The notes under the pieces: generated by a model | Seen by the model: the letters and a program-made list of their open reading frames with translations, nothing else | Database searches by the model: none | Told to the model about the DNA's origin: nothing | Shown: in pieces, positions 8,209 through 17,550 of the stretch | Layout of the letters: each line of letters opens with the position of its first letter | Position numbering within the stretch: the stretch's first letter is position 1 | Made by a program: the position numbers and the translations under genes | NCBI GenBank assembly: GCA_012033595.1 | Contig: JAAUQL010000042.1 | Coordinates: 1 to 44,693 of the forward strand | Reading direction: 5' to 3' | Length of the DNA: 44,693 nucleotides | DNA from: Cyclobacteriaceae bacterium | Lineage (GTDB): Bacteria; Bacteroidota; Bacteroidia; Cytophagales; Cyclobacteriaceae

Positions 8209-9243
8209 GTGAATGTTAAATACATATTATTGATGGTGCTCATCGGAATGTTGTCTCAACATAGTCACGGGCAGTATTCTGATTTTAAATACAAAAAGAA
8301 AAACCATTCTAGCGAGGCTGGTTTTGCTCATACTACCCGTCAGGCCAGATATTTGTCAGGTGGGGCAGGCTTGCATCTGCTCAACTACTTCGGCGATCTC
8401 ACACCCAATGAAAACAGGATAGGTAACACCCTCAAGGTTACACGCCCTGGCATTTCGATTTATGGCAATTATAATTTTTCTCCACATATCGTTTTTGGGG
8501 CACAACTACTATATGGCAGAATTACGGGCGACGATTACAATGCCGACCCGTATAAATCGAGTAGCAGAAAATATGTCCGAAACCTGAATTTTAGAAATGA
8601 TCTGATCGGTCTCAACCTCACCGGCAGCTACTATCTTTTCAAAGATCCCTTTGAATTTTACAAAAGGAAAGATTTCAACCTTTATGTCACGGCAGGTGTG
8701 TCCATCTTCTACAGCAATCCGAAGGGCAAGGTGCTGGGACAGGCAGAAGACGGGTCTTCATCTGGCAAATCATTTAGATGGGTAGCGCTAAGGCCATTGG
8801 GTACAGAAGGTCAAAACAATCCGGAATCAGGGCGCAAGAAATACAGCGCTATACAGTTGGGGATACCATTTGGAGGAGGAGTACGAATACGGCTGGGCTA
8901 CAGGACAGATTTATATCTGGAAGCGACATTGCATTATTTACTCAGCGACTATATCGACGATGTCGGCAGTAGTTATGTCGATTTGGGGGTTTTTGGCGAT
9001 GATGAACTGGCCAGAAAACTCTCTGACCGATCGAAAGAAACCGTGGCAGCGGTAAAAGAAGAACAGCGTGATTTGGCTAAGATCAACGATGCCACCACTC
9101 CATATAGCTATGTTTCGGTGTACGATGGAAAAACCTATCAGGTGTACAAAGGGTTCGGTGAGGAGGGTGGAATCCGGGGTGGTAGTAGAAATGATCTATT
9201 CACCCTCACCTCGTTCAAATTTTCTTATATATTTACAAAATAA
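8209..9243 (+). CDS. PorG-like outer-membrane beta-barrel protein (DUF6089 family), copy 2
   Basis: The 344-residue protein starts at GTG 8209, 4 bp after copy 1, with a signal peptide ending HSHGQ. It aligns with copy 1 over its whole length: the blocks YFGDL, PGIS, LLYGR.TGDD, RKYVRNLNFRND, NPKGKV, LGTEGQ, YIDDVGSSYVDLG and LSDRS recur in the same order. Both copies keep the long C-terminal insertion before the last strand, including Y.GFGEEG and SFKFSYIF. Copies 1 and 2 therefore arose by a tandem duplication that postdates the split from copy 3. The role is probably in the T9SS or outer membrane, by family resemblance only. Confidence 0.8.
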   Translation: MNVKYILLMVLIGMLSQHSHGQYSDFKYKKKNHSSEAGFAHTTRQARYLSGGAGLHLLNYFGDLTPNENRIGNTLKVTRPGISIYGNYNFSPHIVFGAQLLYGRITGDDYNADPYKSSSRKYVRNLNFRNDLIGLNLTGSYYLFKDPFEFYKRKDFNLYVTAGVSIFYSNPKGKVLGQAEDGSSSGKSFRWVALRPLGTEGQNNPESGRKKYSAIQLGIPFGGGVRIRLGYRTDLYLEATLHYLLSDYIDDVGSSYVDLGVFGDDELARKLSDRSKETVAAVKEEQRDLAKINDATTPYSYVSVYDGKTYQVYKGFGEEGGIRGGSRNDLFTLTSFKFSYIFTK

Positions 9244-9293
9244 ATGCTAAGCGTTTCGTTAGAGCTGTAATCTTCCACGCAAATATCTAAATC

Positions 9294-9964
9294 TTGAGTA
9301 AGCTTGTCCTGTTGCTTTTTTTCATCTCTCCAAGTCTTGCTATAGCACAATTTTCTGAAATAGGGCTTGGCGTCGGAGGCATCAATTACGCTGGCGATCT
9401 CATGCGGGGCTACCATATCGAAAATATGAAGCCAGGCATTGTGGGGTATTATAAGATGAACCTGGACAATATTTTCAGCCTTCGTGCCAGCCTCACAGGC
9501 GGCCTGGTCAGTGGCAGCGACAACCAACCCATCGATCCATTTGCCAACAATAGAAAGGGGTCGTTTCAATCTACATTGATAGAAGCTGCCGGGCTGCTGG
9601 AGTACAACTTTCTCAACTTCAAGGCAGATAAGGTGCATATCCGTTGGACGCCCTATATGTTTGCGGGTATAGGTGTATTTGCTTTTATGGGCGGTAACCA
9701 GGACCTCCAGGGCACCAGCAAAGTGCAACCGGCCCTTCCTTTTGGCGGGGGCTTCAAATACGCCATCAACCCCAACCTGACCTTGAATGTAGAAATCGGT
9801 CTCAGGAAACTATTTACCGACCACCTCGATGGATATTCCGATGGTGATATCACCAACAAAACTATCAATACGGCAACAAGTATGACAAAGACTGGTACAA
9901 TTTTGTCGGTATTTCACTCAGTTATATCATTTGGGAAATACCTTGTCCCTACGACTTTTATTAA
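9294..9964 (+). CDS. PorG-like outer-membrane beta-barrel protein (DUF6089 family), copy 3 (one missing base near the 3' end)
   Basis: This is the shorter, canonical form (about 223 residues once corrected). It starts at TTG 9294 with signal peptide LLLFFISPSLAIAQ, followed by GVGGINYAGDL, a central FNNRKGSFQ-like strand region, LPFGGGFKYAI and LRKLFTDHLDGYS. The raw frame then ends in unrelated residues, but adding one A to the run 9858-9861 restores the family ending NKYDKDWYNFVGISLSYIIW and PCPYDFY, with TAA at 9962-9964. This copy sits where Bacteroidota usually keep a single PorG-like gene, just before uppS and bamA, so it is the likely ancestral one. Confidence 0.85.
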
Positions 9965-10043
9965 AGTGTTGTACCTAAAAGCTTTACTATAAGGAAAAAA
10001 ACAACCAAATTTGCACTCCGTTTTTATGTCCTGATCTTTTTCA

Positions 10044-10772
10044 ATGAAAAGTCTTATAGATTCAAACATGTTGCCACAACATATTGCCGTGATTATGGAC
10101 GGCAATGGCCGGTGGGCAAAAAAGCAGGGTGCAAAAAGGATATTTGGTCATCGAAATGCCATAGAGGCGGTGAGGCAAACGACCGAAAGCTGTGCAGAAC
10201 TTGGCATAAAGCACCTTACGCTATACGCATTTTCGACCGAAAACTGGCATAGACCCAAAGCAGAAGTAATGGGATTGATGGAACTGTTGGTATCGACCAT
10301 AAAAAGTGAAACCTCGACCCTGACAAAAAATAATGTCAGACTTAGTTCCATTGGCGATATTACCGCCCTGCCCAAAAATTGCCAACGGGAATTACAGGAA
10401 AGCATCACCTTAACCAGGGATAATACCGGGCTCAATCTGATATTGGCGCTTAGCTATAGTGGCAGGTGGGAAATAATAGAGGCCGTCCGAAAAATGTTAA
10501 AAGATGTTAAAATGGATACGCTTGATCCGGACGATATCAACATAGAGCTATTTTCCGACTATCTTTGTACCAAAGGCATCCCTGATCCGGAGCTTTTGAT
10601 ACGTACCAGTGGCGAAATGCGGATCAGTAATTTTTTGCTTTGGCAAATAGCATACACAGAGTTGTTTATCACCGATGTATTGTGGCCCGACTTTAGGAAA
10701 GAGCATTTGTACGAGGCTATAGTGGCGTATCAAAAAAGAGAAAGAAGGTTTGGAAAAGTTATTGAAAAGTAA
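10044..10772 (+). CDS. uppS: Isoprenyl transferase (undecaprenyl diphosphate synthase)
   Basis: This cis-prenyltransferase makes the C55 lipid carrier for peptidoglycan and other envelope glycans. The 242 residues contain the catalytic IMDGNGRWAKK (about 18-28) with its Asp, the GHRNAIEAVRQ helix, LYAFSTENWHRP, and the C-terminal RTSGEMRISNFLLWQIAYTE followed by DVLWPDF. All family landmarks and the length are normal. It overlaps the start of bamA, so the lipid-carrier and outer-membrane assembly genes are translated together. Confidence 0.96.
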   Translation: MKSLIDSNMLPQHIAVIMDGNGRWAKKQGAKRIFGHRNAIEAVRQTTESCAELGIKHLTLYAFSTENWHRPKAEVMGLMELLVSTIKSETSTLTKNNVRLSSIGDITALPKNCQRELQESITLTRDNTGLNLILALSYSGRWEIIEAVRKMLKDVKMDTLDPDDINIELFSDYLCTKGIPDPELLIRTSGEMRISNFLLWQIAYTELFITDVLWPDFRKEHLYEAIVAYQKRERRFGKVIEK

Positions 10773-13475
10773 GCATAATTTTATTAAAGGGTTCTTGACC
10801 TTCGCTATGGTGCTGCCATTGCTTTGCCAACCTGTTTTTGGTCAGATCAAACTCGGTATGGGCAACAATAAGCCAAGCCAGGCTCAGGAAGATAAAATAG
10901 CGTTGAGCTACGCCAATCCCCGGGAATTTGAAATAGCGGCGATAGAAGTAACCGGCCTGGAAACCTATGATAAAAACGCCTTCATATCATTGTCGGGCCT
11001 CCGGGTAGGCGACAAGATCAGAATACCCAGCCAAACCACCAGCAATGCCATCAAAAAACTATGGGACAAAGGAATCATTGGCAATGTGGCCTTGTACATC
11101 AGCAAGGTAGAAGGAGATAAAGCTTACCTTGTATTAGAACTTACCGAACGACCCCGTCTGTCAAGAATATACCTGCACGGCATCAACAAAACCCAGGAGA
11201 CGGACATCAAAGAAAACCTGGATTTGATTAAGGGCAAGATTGTGACCGATGCCATTCTGAAAAATGCGGAGTTGGTGGTCAAGAACTATTTTGTCGATAA
11301 AGGATTTTTAAATACCCAGGTAAAGATAGAACAGAAGAAAGACACCATTATTACCAGTGGAGTTTCTCTGGATATTTATGTAGATAAGAAATCAAAAGTT
11401 CGTATCAATAGGATTCACATCGATGGCAATACCGATATTTCAGACGACAAACTTCGGTCGAAATTTAAGAAAACAAACGAAAGACTGCGGTTCGATGTAT
11501 TCCGTGACGGGTTTGCGCTGGCCAAAAATACCACTCCTGCCAGTGCATGGAATTTTATGACCAACACGCAGGAAACAAGCTGGGAAGATGTGAAGGCTTA
11601 TTTTGGTGAAAGTGTTAATGTCAATTTTTCAAAACCTCCAAATTTAAAAAAGACGAGTTCAAAGAAGATAAGAAGAAACTAATCACCTACTACAATAGCA
11701 AGGGATACCGCGATGCCAGAATCATATCAGATTCGATCTACAGCGCCAGGGCCAACGAAATCAATATCGATATCAAAATTGAAGAGGGACGCAAGTACTA
11801 TTTTGGCGACATCAGATGGAGCGGCAACTTTGTGTGGTCTGATGAAATACTTGACAAGGTACTGGGAATTAAGAAGGGCGATGTATATGATATGGAGTTG
11901 ATCCAGAAAAAACTCACCTTCAATCCTAACGGCGAAGACGTCAGCTCACTTTATATGGACAATGGCTACCTCTTTTTCAGAGTAGATCCGGTCGAAGTAC
12001 GCATCAACAATGATAGCATAGATGTGGAAATGCGCATCTTTGAGGGTGACCAGGCTAAGATCAATAAAGTGATCATCACGGGCAATGACCGCACCAACGA
12101 CCATGTGATCAGACGTGAAATCCGAACCTTACCCGGGCAGTATTTCAATCGCAGATTGCTGATACGTACCCAGCGCGAGCTCTCGCAGCTTGGCTATTTC
12201 GACCCCGAGCAAATTGGTATCAATCCTATCCCAAATCCTGCCGATGGCACAGTGGACATTGAATATGCGCTGGTGGAGAAGCCCTCTGACCAGGTGGAAC
12301 TCTCTGGCGGTTGGGGAGGCTTCTATGGTTTTGTGGGTACAGTAGGTTTAGTGTTCAACAACTTTTCGTTGAAGAATATCACTAATTTTAAAACGTGGAA
12401 GCCATTACCTGTAGGCGATGGCCAGCGCTTATCGCTGCGTGTACAGGCCAATGGCAGAATATACCAGAACTATTCCGTCACCTTTATGGAGCCCTGGCTC
12501 GGAGGCAAGAAGCCAAACTCTCTTACCATTGGCGCCAACAGGTCGGTGATCCGAAATCAGTATTATCAGGTTGACTATGGCTCTATGGTAATGAATACCG
12601 TGAGTGTGGGACTTGGAAAACGTCTGAAATGGCCCGATGATTATTTCACTATGCAAAACACCATTTCCTATACCCACTATACTTTTGACAATTTCTCGTC
12701 GAGTGGCAATAGCCAGATTGGATTCAATACCGGTACGGCACGTAATATGAAGTACAATTTTACGATCGCTCGCAATAGCGTGGATAGTCCGATGTTCCCA
12801 CGTTCGGGATCTGAAATATCTCTGAGTGTCGATCTTACGCCGCCTTATTCCTTGTTCAGAAAAGAAAGCTATTACGACGATCCGTCACCGGAAAGTTTGT
12901 ATGGATGGGTAGAATACCACAAATGGATGTTTGACGCAAAGTATTACCAGAAATTATTCGGCAACCTGGTGTTTAGTGCCAGAGCACATCTGGGCTTTAT
13001 CGGTACCTATACCGAATATTCACCCACCGGTCCATTTGACCGGTTCCAGATGGGCGGTAGTGGGCTTTCAGGAGCAAACAACTGGATTGTTGGCTACGAC
13101 CTTATCGCTTTGCGCGGATATGATGACAACAGCATAACCCCTCCCGGCTATGGCAGAAACCTGCCTTCTTCTTTTGGTCTTACAGGAGGTGTGGCTTATG
13201 ACAAATTTGTATTCGAACTGAGATATCCCCTAACTATGGCTGCGTCCTCTACCATCTTCGTATTGGCATTTGCCGAAGCCGGCAACAACTTCCATACTTT
13301 GACAGATTTCGATCCGTTTGATAATTATCGATCGGTAGGGGTGGGCGCAAGGATATTTATGCCTGCATTTGGCCTATTAGGTATCGATTGGGGCTATGGA
13401 TTTGATACTGTACCTGGCACCAACTCACCGAGTGCCGGACAGTTCCACTTCTCCATTGGCCAACAATTCAGGTAA
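10750..13475 (+). CDS. bamA: Outer-membrane protein assembly factor BamA (one missing base)
   Basis: BamA is the essential Omp85 insertase of outer-membrane proteins. The start is TTG 10750 (or TTG 10762), overlapping uppS, followed by a signal peptide ending in PVFGQ. POTRA repeats fill roughly residues 40-480, and a C-terminal Omp85 barrel follows with the conserved LRGYDDNSITPP loop and a final strand ending in FHFSIGQQFR. The frame changes near 11630: adding one T to the run at 11625-11629 (five to six) makes the text read on as FFKTSKFKKDEFKEDK, the usual POTRA continuation. The corrected length is about 908 residues. It is flanked by uppS and by two OmpH chaperones, its functional partners. 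Confidence 0.93.
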
Positions 13476-13484
13476 TATTTAAAA

Positions 13485-14018
13485 ATGAAGAAAATATTTT
13501 TACTTTTGCCATTGTTCTTATTTTTTGGGCAGTTTACTCATGCTCAGAAGTTTGGCTATATCGATACCGACTACATATTATCGCAAATGCCAGAATATAA
13601 AGAGGCACAAGGAGAGATAGATCAATTGTCTAAAACCTGGCAAAGCGAAATAAAGCAGATGTATAAGGAAATAGAAAGCATGTACAATGATCTGCAAGCT
13701 GAAGAAGTATTGCTCACTCCGGAAATGAAAACCGAGCGACTTGCTGAAATAAAAACAAAAGAAGAAGAGGTAAAAGAATATAATAGCAAGGTTTTTGGTT
13801 ACGAAGGTTTGTTCTTCCTGAAAAAGAAGGAACTCATGAAGCCGGTAATGGAAAAAGTCTTTGAAGCAGCAGAAAAAGTAAGCAAAAACAACAGACTGGA
13901 TTTTATGTTCGACAAGGCTGCCGATTTGGTTATGATCTATACCAATCCGGTACATGACTATACAGACTATGTGCTGGAAGAATTGGGCTATGGAGACGAA
14001 AACGATACTATTAAATAA
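13485..14018 (+). CDS. OmpH/Skp family periplasmic chaperone, copy 1
   Basis: The 177-residue protein has a signal peptide (MKKIFLLLPLFLFF...THAQ). The Skp/OmpH layout follows: a short beta motif KFGYIDTDYILSQMPEY, a long charged coiled-coil arm (about residues 40-130), and a return to a beta/alpha body ending in VLEELGY. Skp holds unfolded outer-membrane proteins in the periplasm before BamA inserts them. It begins 9 bp after bamA and is followed at once by a second copy. Confidence 0.9.
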   Translation: MKKIFLLLPLFLFFGQFTHAQKFGYIDTDYILSQMPEYKEAQGEIDQLSKTWQSEIKQMYKEIESMYNDLQAEEVLLTPEMKTERLAEIKTKEEEVKEYNSKVFGYEGLFFLKKKELMKPVMEKVFEAAEKVSKNNRLDFMFDKAADLVMIYTNPVHDYTDYVLEELGYGDENDTIK

Positions 14019-14045
14019 ATGTGCAATCAATTAATTTTTAAACAT

Positions 14046-14603
14046 ATGAAAACGAGGTGGATTTTTATCATTGGATTTATGCTGGCGGCCATGTCGGCTC
14101 AAGCGCAGGGCACCGGCATTAAAATAGGATATACCAATGCAGATTTTATATTGGGCAATATGCCTGAAGCAAAGCAAATTGAGTCGGAACTCAAAGTGCA
14201 TGAACAGCAATTGAGCACCCAGCTGGAAGCCAAATCAAAGGACTTTCAGACCAAGGTGGCAGAATACGAGAAAAATGCACCGAACATGATTCCGGAGGTT
14301 CGTGCAGACAAGGAAAATGAATTGAGAAATATGCAACAATCCATTCAGAAATTTAGTCAGGATGCCCAGAGCTCTTTGCAGCGCAAATCTGGCGAATTGC
14401 TACAACCGGTATATGACAAAATACAAAAAGCGATAGATGCGGTAGCCAAAGCCAATGGCTATACGCATGTGTTCAACTCAGGTCAGCCTGATGTCGGTCT
14501 GAATATTTTGCTCTATGCACGTGACGAAGACAATATTTCTGACCTGGTGCTAAAGGAACTGGGCATTACGCCTCCTCCTGCAGAAGCAGCTGAAGGACAA
14601 TAA
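14046..14603 (+). CDS. OmpH/Skp family periplasmic chaperone, copy 2
   Basis: The ATG at 14046 is chosen over the upstream ATG at 14019 because it gives a clean signal peptide ending in MSAQAQ. The mature part repeats the pattern of copy 1: GIKIGYTNADFILGNMPEAK, a Gln/Lys/Glu-rich coiled-coil arm, then AKANGYTHVFNSG and VLKELGI. The C-terminus is Pro/Ala-rich. Tandem OmpH genes after bamA are common in Bacteroidota. A terminator follows 24 bp after the stop and closes the operon. Confidence 0.9.
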   Translation: MKTRWIFIIGFMLAAMSAQAQGTGIKIGYTNADFILGNMPEAKQIESELKVHEQQLSTQLEAKSKDFQTKVAEYEKNAPNMIPEVRADKENELRNMQQSIQKFSQDAQSSLQRKSGELLQPVYDKIQKAIDAVAKANGYTHVFNSGQPDVGLNILLYARDEDNISDLVLKELGITPPPAEAAEGQ

Positions 14604-14626
14604 TATAAAGCAACATTAAATATTGA

Positions 14627-14654
14627 AACCTCATCTTATCGGGTGGGGTTTTTT
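14627..14654 (+). terminator. Intrinsic terminator of the envelope operon
   Basis: AACCTCATC (14627-14635) pairs with GGTGGGGTT (14642-14650) with two G-T pairs, and a T run extends to 14654. It closes the run that includes nadK to ompH. Confidence 0.8.
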
Positions 14655-14824
14655 CATGCCATTTCGGTAAGCTTTCGAGACTTGTATCGGGGAGCCACAC
14701 ATCGGACATTGACCATGGCACCATGCTACCCACGTTCTACATGAATGTAATGATTGATTGCAACTAAAAGGTTGGGGGAGTGAATAATGTGGGAAATCAC
14801 CTGAAATTATTTCACAGGGTTGTA

Positions 14825-15175
14825 TTATTGGATTTCTTGTTCGAAATAGTCGATCACATGCATTTTCAAAAGTTTCTCTTGTTCCAGTATATCGAAATGG
14901 GGTAATTTCTTTTTTACTTTCCAGTGGGGCCAGCCAGCTTCATCGAGTCCTTCCAATTCGTAAAATCCCGAGAGGCTAAGTACCTTGCAAATGGCAATGT
15001 GCATGAGATCTCTTTTTTCTTCTTTGGTAAATTCCCTTACCCCTTTGCCCAGTTCCTGCACTCCTATCAAAAACAAAACACTATTTAAGTCCGTGGGTTT
15101 TTTCCCGATCACTTTTTCGAGCTTAGTCATTAATTCCTGCCACTTTATTTCATGTTCAAAATCTTTTTTGATCAT
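14825..15175 (-). CDS. Conserved hypothetical protein
   Basis: The ATG at 15175 (MIKKDFEHEIKWQ, 116 residues) is preferred. An upstream in-frame start at 15268 would add a low-complexity leader and overlap the promoter region of comF. The soluble protein is mainly helical, with ELGKGVREFTKEEKRDLMHIAICK in two adjacent blocks and a C-terminal LEQEKLLKMHVIDYFEQE. I recognise it as a type of small conserved Bacteroidota protein but know no function. It is divergent from comF. Confidence 0.75.
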   Translation of the reverse strand: MIKKDFEHEIKWQELMTKLEKVIGKKPTDLNSVLFLIGVQELGKGVREFTKEEKRDLMHIAICKVLSLSGFYELEGLDEAGWPHWKVKKKLPHFDILEQEKLLKMHVIDYFEQEIQ

Positions 15176-15279
15176 CGGTACTTGACTTTGGTTATTAAAT
15201 GGATTAAATACTCCCGGCTTAGAGTTTGAAAATACAAATATAGGACTTGAAGGGGTATTGAATATCAATTCTACAATAA

Positions 15280-15966
15280 ATGGGTTTTTTCGGTGACATC
15301 CTTAGTATGCTGTTTCCCGTCGTTTGCTGCACGTGTCAGAATGAGCTTGCAAAAGAAGAGGAGTTGCTTTGCTTTCGTTGTCGAAGTGTACTGCCAAAAA
15401 TCCATATCAATAATTTGCGGGAGAATGTTGTGACTAACCGGATTTACGGAAAACTGGAAATAGAATTCGCCGCTGCCTATTTGTATTTTCAAAAGTCCGG
15501 TATTACCCAAAGAATACTGCATCAGCTTAAATATGGAAAAAATCCAGATTTGGGTCATTTGCTGGGCGCATGGTTTGGTTACGCGTTGGTGGAGCATGGC
15601 ATACGAAATGAAATAGACTACATAGTTCCTGTTCCAATTCATCCCAAAAAAGAGAGGAGTAGAGGATACAATCAGAGTTTGATGATTGCACAAGGTATTT
15701 CTGAGGCAACATCTATTCCGGTGCAATGCAATGTGCTAAGACGTAAACGATATGAACAAAGCCAAACACAGCGGAGTAAGGAAAAACGACTTCACAGTGT
15801 GACCGAGGCATTTGATCTAAAGAATAACCATCTGATTGAAGGCAGGCATATCTTATTGATAGATGATGTAATCACCACTGGCGCTACCCTCGAAGCATGC
15901 GGAAGCATATTATGGAGTTGTGGCATATCAAAACTGAGTGTGGCAGCACTGGCATTGGCCAAATAA
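15280..15966 (+). CDS. ComF family protein (phosphoribosyltransferase fold)
   Basis: The 228-residue protein begins with a short zinc-finger-like region holding two Cys pairs (VCCTC and LCFRC, about residues 16-35). A type I phosphoribosyltransferase domain follows, with IVPVPIHPKKERSRGYNQS and the PRPP-binding loop ILLIDDVITTGAT near residues 190-202. ComF relatives take part in DNA uptake in naturally competent bacteria, but many Bacteroidota homologues have no tested role. A bidirectional terminator overlaps its stop. Confidence 0.92.
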   Translation: MGFFGDILSMLFPVVCCTCQNELAKEEELLCFRCRSVLPKIHINNLRENVVTNRIYGKLEIEFAAAYLYFQKSGITQRILHQLKYGKNPDLGHLLGAWFGYALVEHGIRNEIDYIVPVPIHPKKERSRGYNQSLMIAQGISEATSIPVQCNVLRRKRYEQSQTQRSKEKRLHSVTEAFDLKNNHLIEGRHILLIDDVITTGATLEACGSILWSCGISKLSVAALALAK

Positions 15967-15996
15967 AAAAGACCTTGAACGCTCAAGGTCTTTTTT
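15965..15996. terminator. Bidirectional intrinsic terminator
   Basis: A run of six A, GACCTTGA (15971-15978), loop ACGC, TCAAGGTC (15983-15990), then six T. It is symmetric and separates the convergent genes comF and gldJ. Confidence 0.93.
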
Positions 15997-16091
15997 ATTA
16001 TTTATGTTAATTGTCGCTGCGAAGGAATAATAGCCCCAAGAGCGTAGATTCTGTATTTCGGTTGCCTGCTTATCTGTAAGGACAGCAGGAT

Positions 16092-17330
16092 TTAGTAGTT
16101 TGATCCGGCGCGTATCATGGCACATCTGAAGCCGATGGTGGCAGTTGCCGAATCCTGATCGAGGAACCTTCTTGTTCCGGGCGATAGCCAGTATGCGATG
16201 TCTTTCCACGACCCTCCTTTATAAACGCGGGTTTTGTCTGATATAAGGGAATTGAAAAACTGGTAGTCGTAGCCCGAAGCCGGATCGTCCAGATTAGGAT
16301 CAACAATCGATCTTCCAACCAGGTCATCTGCACTGCGGCGTACAGGATTCAAATCTTCCATGTCCTGGAATGATAGAGGACGATACACGTCAAATACCCA
16401 TTCGTTTACATTTCCTGCCATATTGTACAAGCCAAAATCATTTGGTGGATATTCGTAGATGTATTGTGTGATCATGGCTCCATCGTTTAGCTTGCCTGCG
16501 ATACCGGCATAGTCACCACGACCTCTTTTGAAGTTGGCAAGGAAATAACCCATTTTCTTGCCATATGGATTGCGAAGTGCATGTCCATCCCAGGGATACA
16601 ATCTCTTATGTGTTTGATTTTCATCCAACCACTGCGTTCCGATAAGTGCCTGAGCAGCATATTCCCATTCTGCTTCTGATGGCAGGCGATAGTTTGGCAA
16701 AACCACGCCTGATTCTAGCGGGATGCGGTAGCCTGCACTTTCTGCCGGAATTTCGTCCATGCCTGATTCTTCAGCCAGTTTCATGTTGACAACAGCAGTT
16801 CTCCAGGCACAGTAATCAACTGCTTGTTTCCAGGTAACACCCACCACCGGGAAATACCTGAAGCCTGGATATCGCAGGTAATGATCTACATACGGATCGT
16901 TGTAGGCCAAATCCCTCGCCCATACCACCGTGTCGGGCAGCGCAGACTCATGAAATTCGCGCGAAGAGTCAAGTTTTACGTAATACAAATACTCCAGCCA
17001 ATGGATGTTGGCCACTTCTGTTTCGTCCATGTAGAACGAGGCAACTGTCACGGCTCTTTCGAGGTTGTCATGGGTATTGAACACATCTTCCTCATATGAT
17101 CCGAGTACTGTTCTGCCACCTTCAACAAAGACGAGGTTGGGGCCTTCCGGTTGACCTCTGAAATCCAAAACCTGAAATCCTTCATCAGCATTGTACTCCA
17201 AACCGGTAGCGGTACTTATGTTACCGGGATTGGTGGCTGTGGGATTGCTTCCAGACTTGCATGAGTTGAGAAGGAAAACAGTTGCCATAAGCAACGGGCT
17301 TGTGTAAAGAATCTTCACAAAATTTTTCAT
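16092..17330 (-). CDS. gldJ: Gliding motility / T9SS lipoprotein GldJ
   Basis: The 412-residue lipoprotein has a signal peptide with lipobox LLNSC (Cys24 lipidated), so it is anchored in the outer membrane facing the periplasm. The rest is a formylglycine-generating-enzyme-type (SUMF1) fold used for structure: LVFVEGGRTVLGS, SFYMDETEVANIHWLEYLYY, YRLPSEAEWEYAA, NMAGNVNEWVFDVYRP and KGGSWKD near the C-terminus. The ATGLEYN segment and the FVEGG/DETEV pattern fit GldJ rather than GldK. In Flavobacterium GldJ is needed for gliding and stabilises other Gld proteins of the T9SS. No gldKLMN genes are nearby. Transcription ends at the bidirectional terminator shared with comF. Confidence 0.85.
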   Translation of the reverse strand: MKNFVKILYTSPLLMATVFLLNSCKSGSNPTATNPGNISTATGLEYNADEGFQVLDFRGQPEGPNLVFVEGGRTVLGSYEEDVFNTHDNLERAVTVASFYMDETEVANIHWLEYLYYVKLDSSREFHESALPDTVVWARDLAYNDPYVDHYLRYPGFRYFPVVGVTWKQAVDYCAWRTAVVNMKLAEESGMDEIPAESAGYRIPLESGVVLPNYRLPSEAEWEYAAQALIGTQWLDENQTHKRLYPWDGHALRNPYGKKMGYFLANFKRGRGDYAGIAGKLNDGAMITQYIYEYPPNDFGLYNMAGNVNEWVFDVYRPLSFQDMEDLNPVRRSADDLVGRSIVDPNLDDPASGYDYQFFNSLISDKTRVYKGGSWKDIAYWLSPGTRRFLDQDSATATIGFRCAMIRAGSNY

Positions 17331-17550
17331 AACCTGTTTTAATTAACTTCTTATCCTAAGATAAAGTACACTCAATATTAGCTGTAAAAACACAAATTTA
17401 TGCTAATCATACGTAAATAGGCCTTCATATTCTTGATTACATCCTATTGAATGGTGGATTATTTATATAAAATCCTCATCTCAATGATCTATTTACCGAG
17501 GTATAATGTTAAGGCCTGACAAATTTAAAATAAATTAAAAAACGTAGAAT

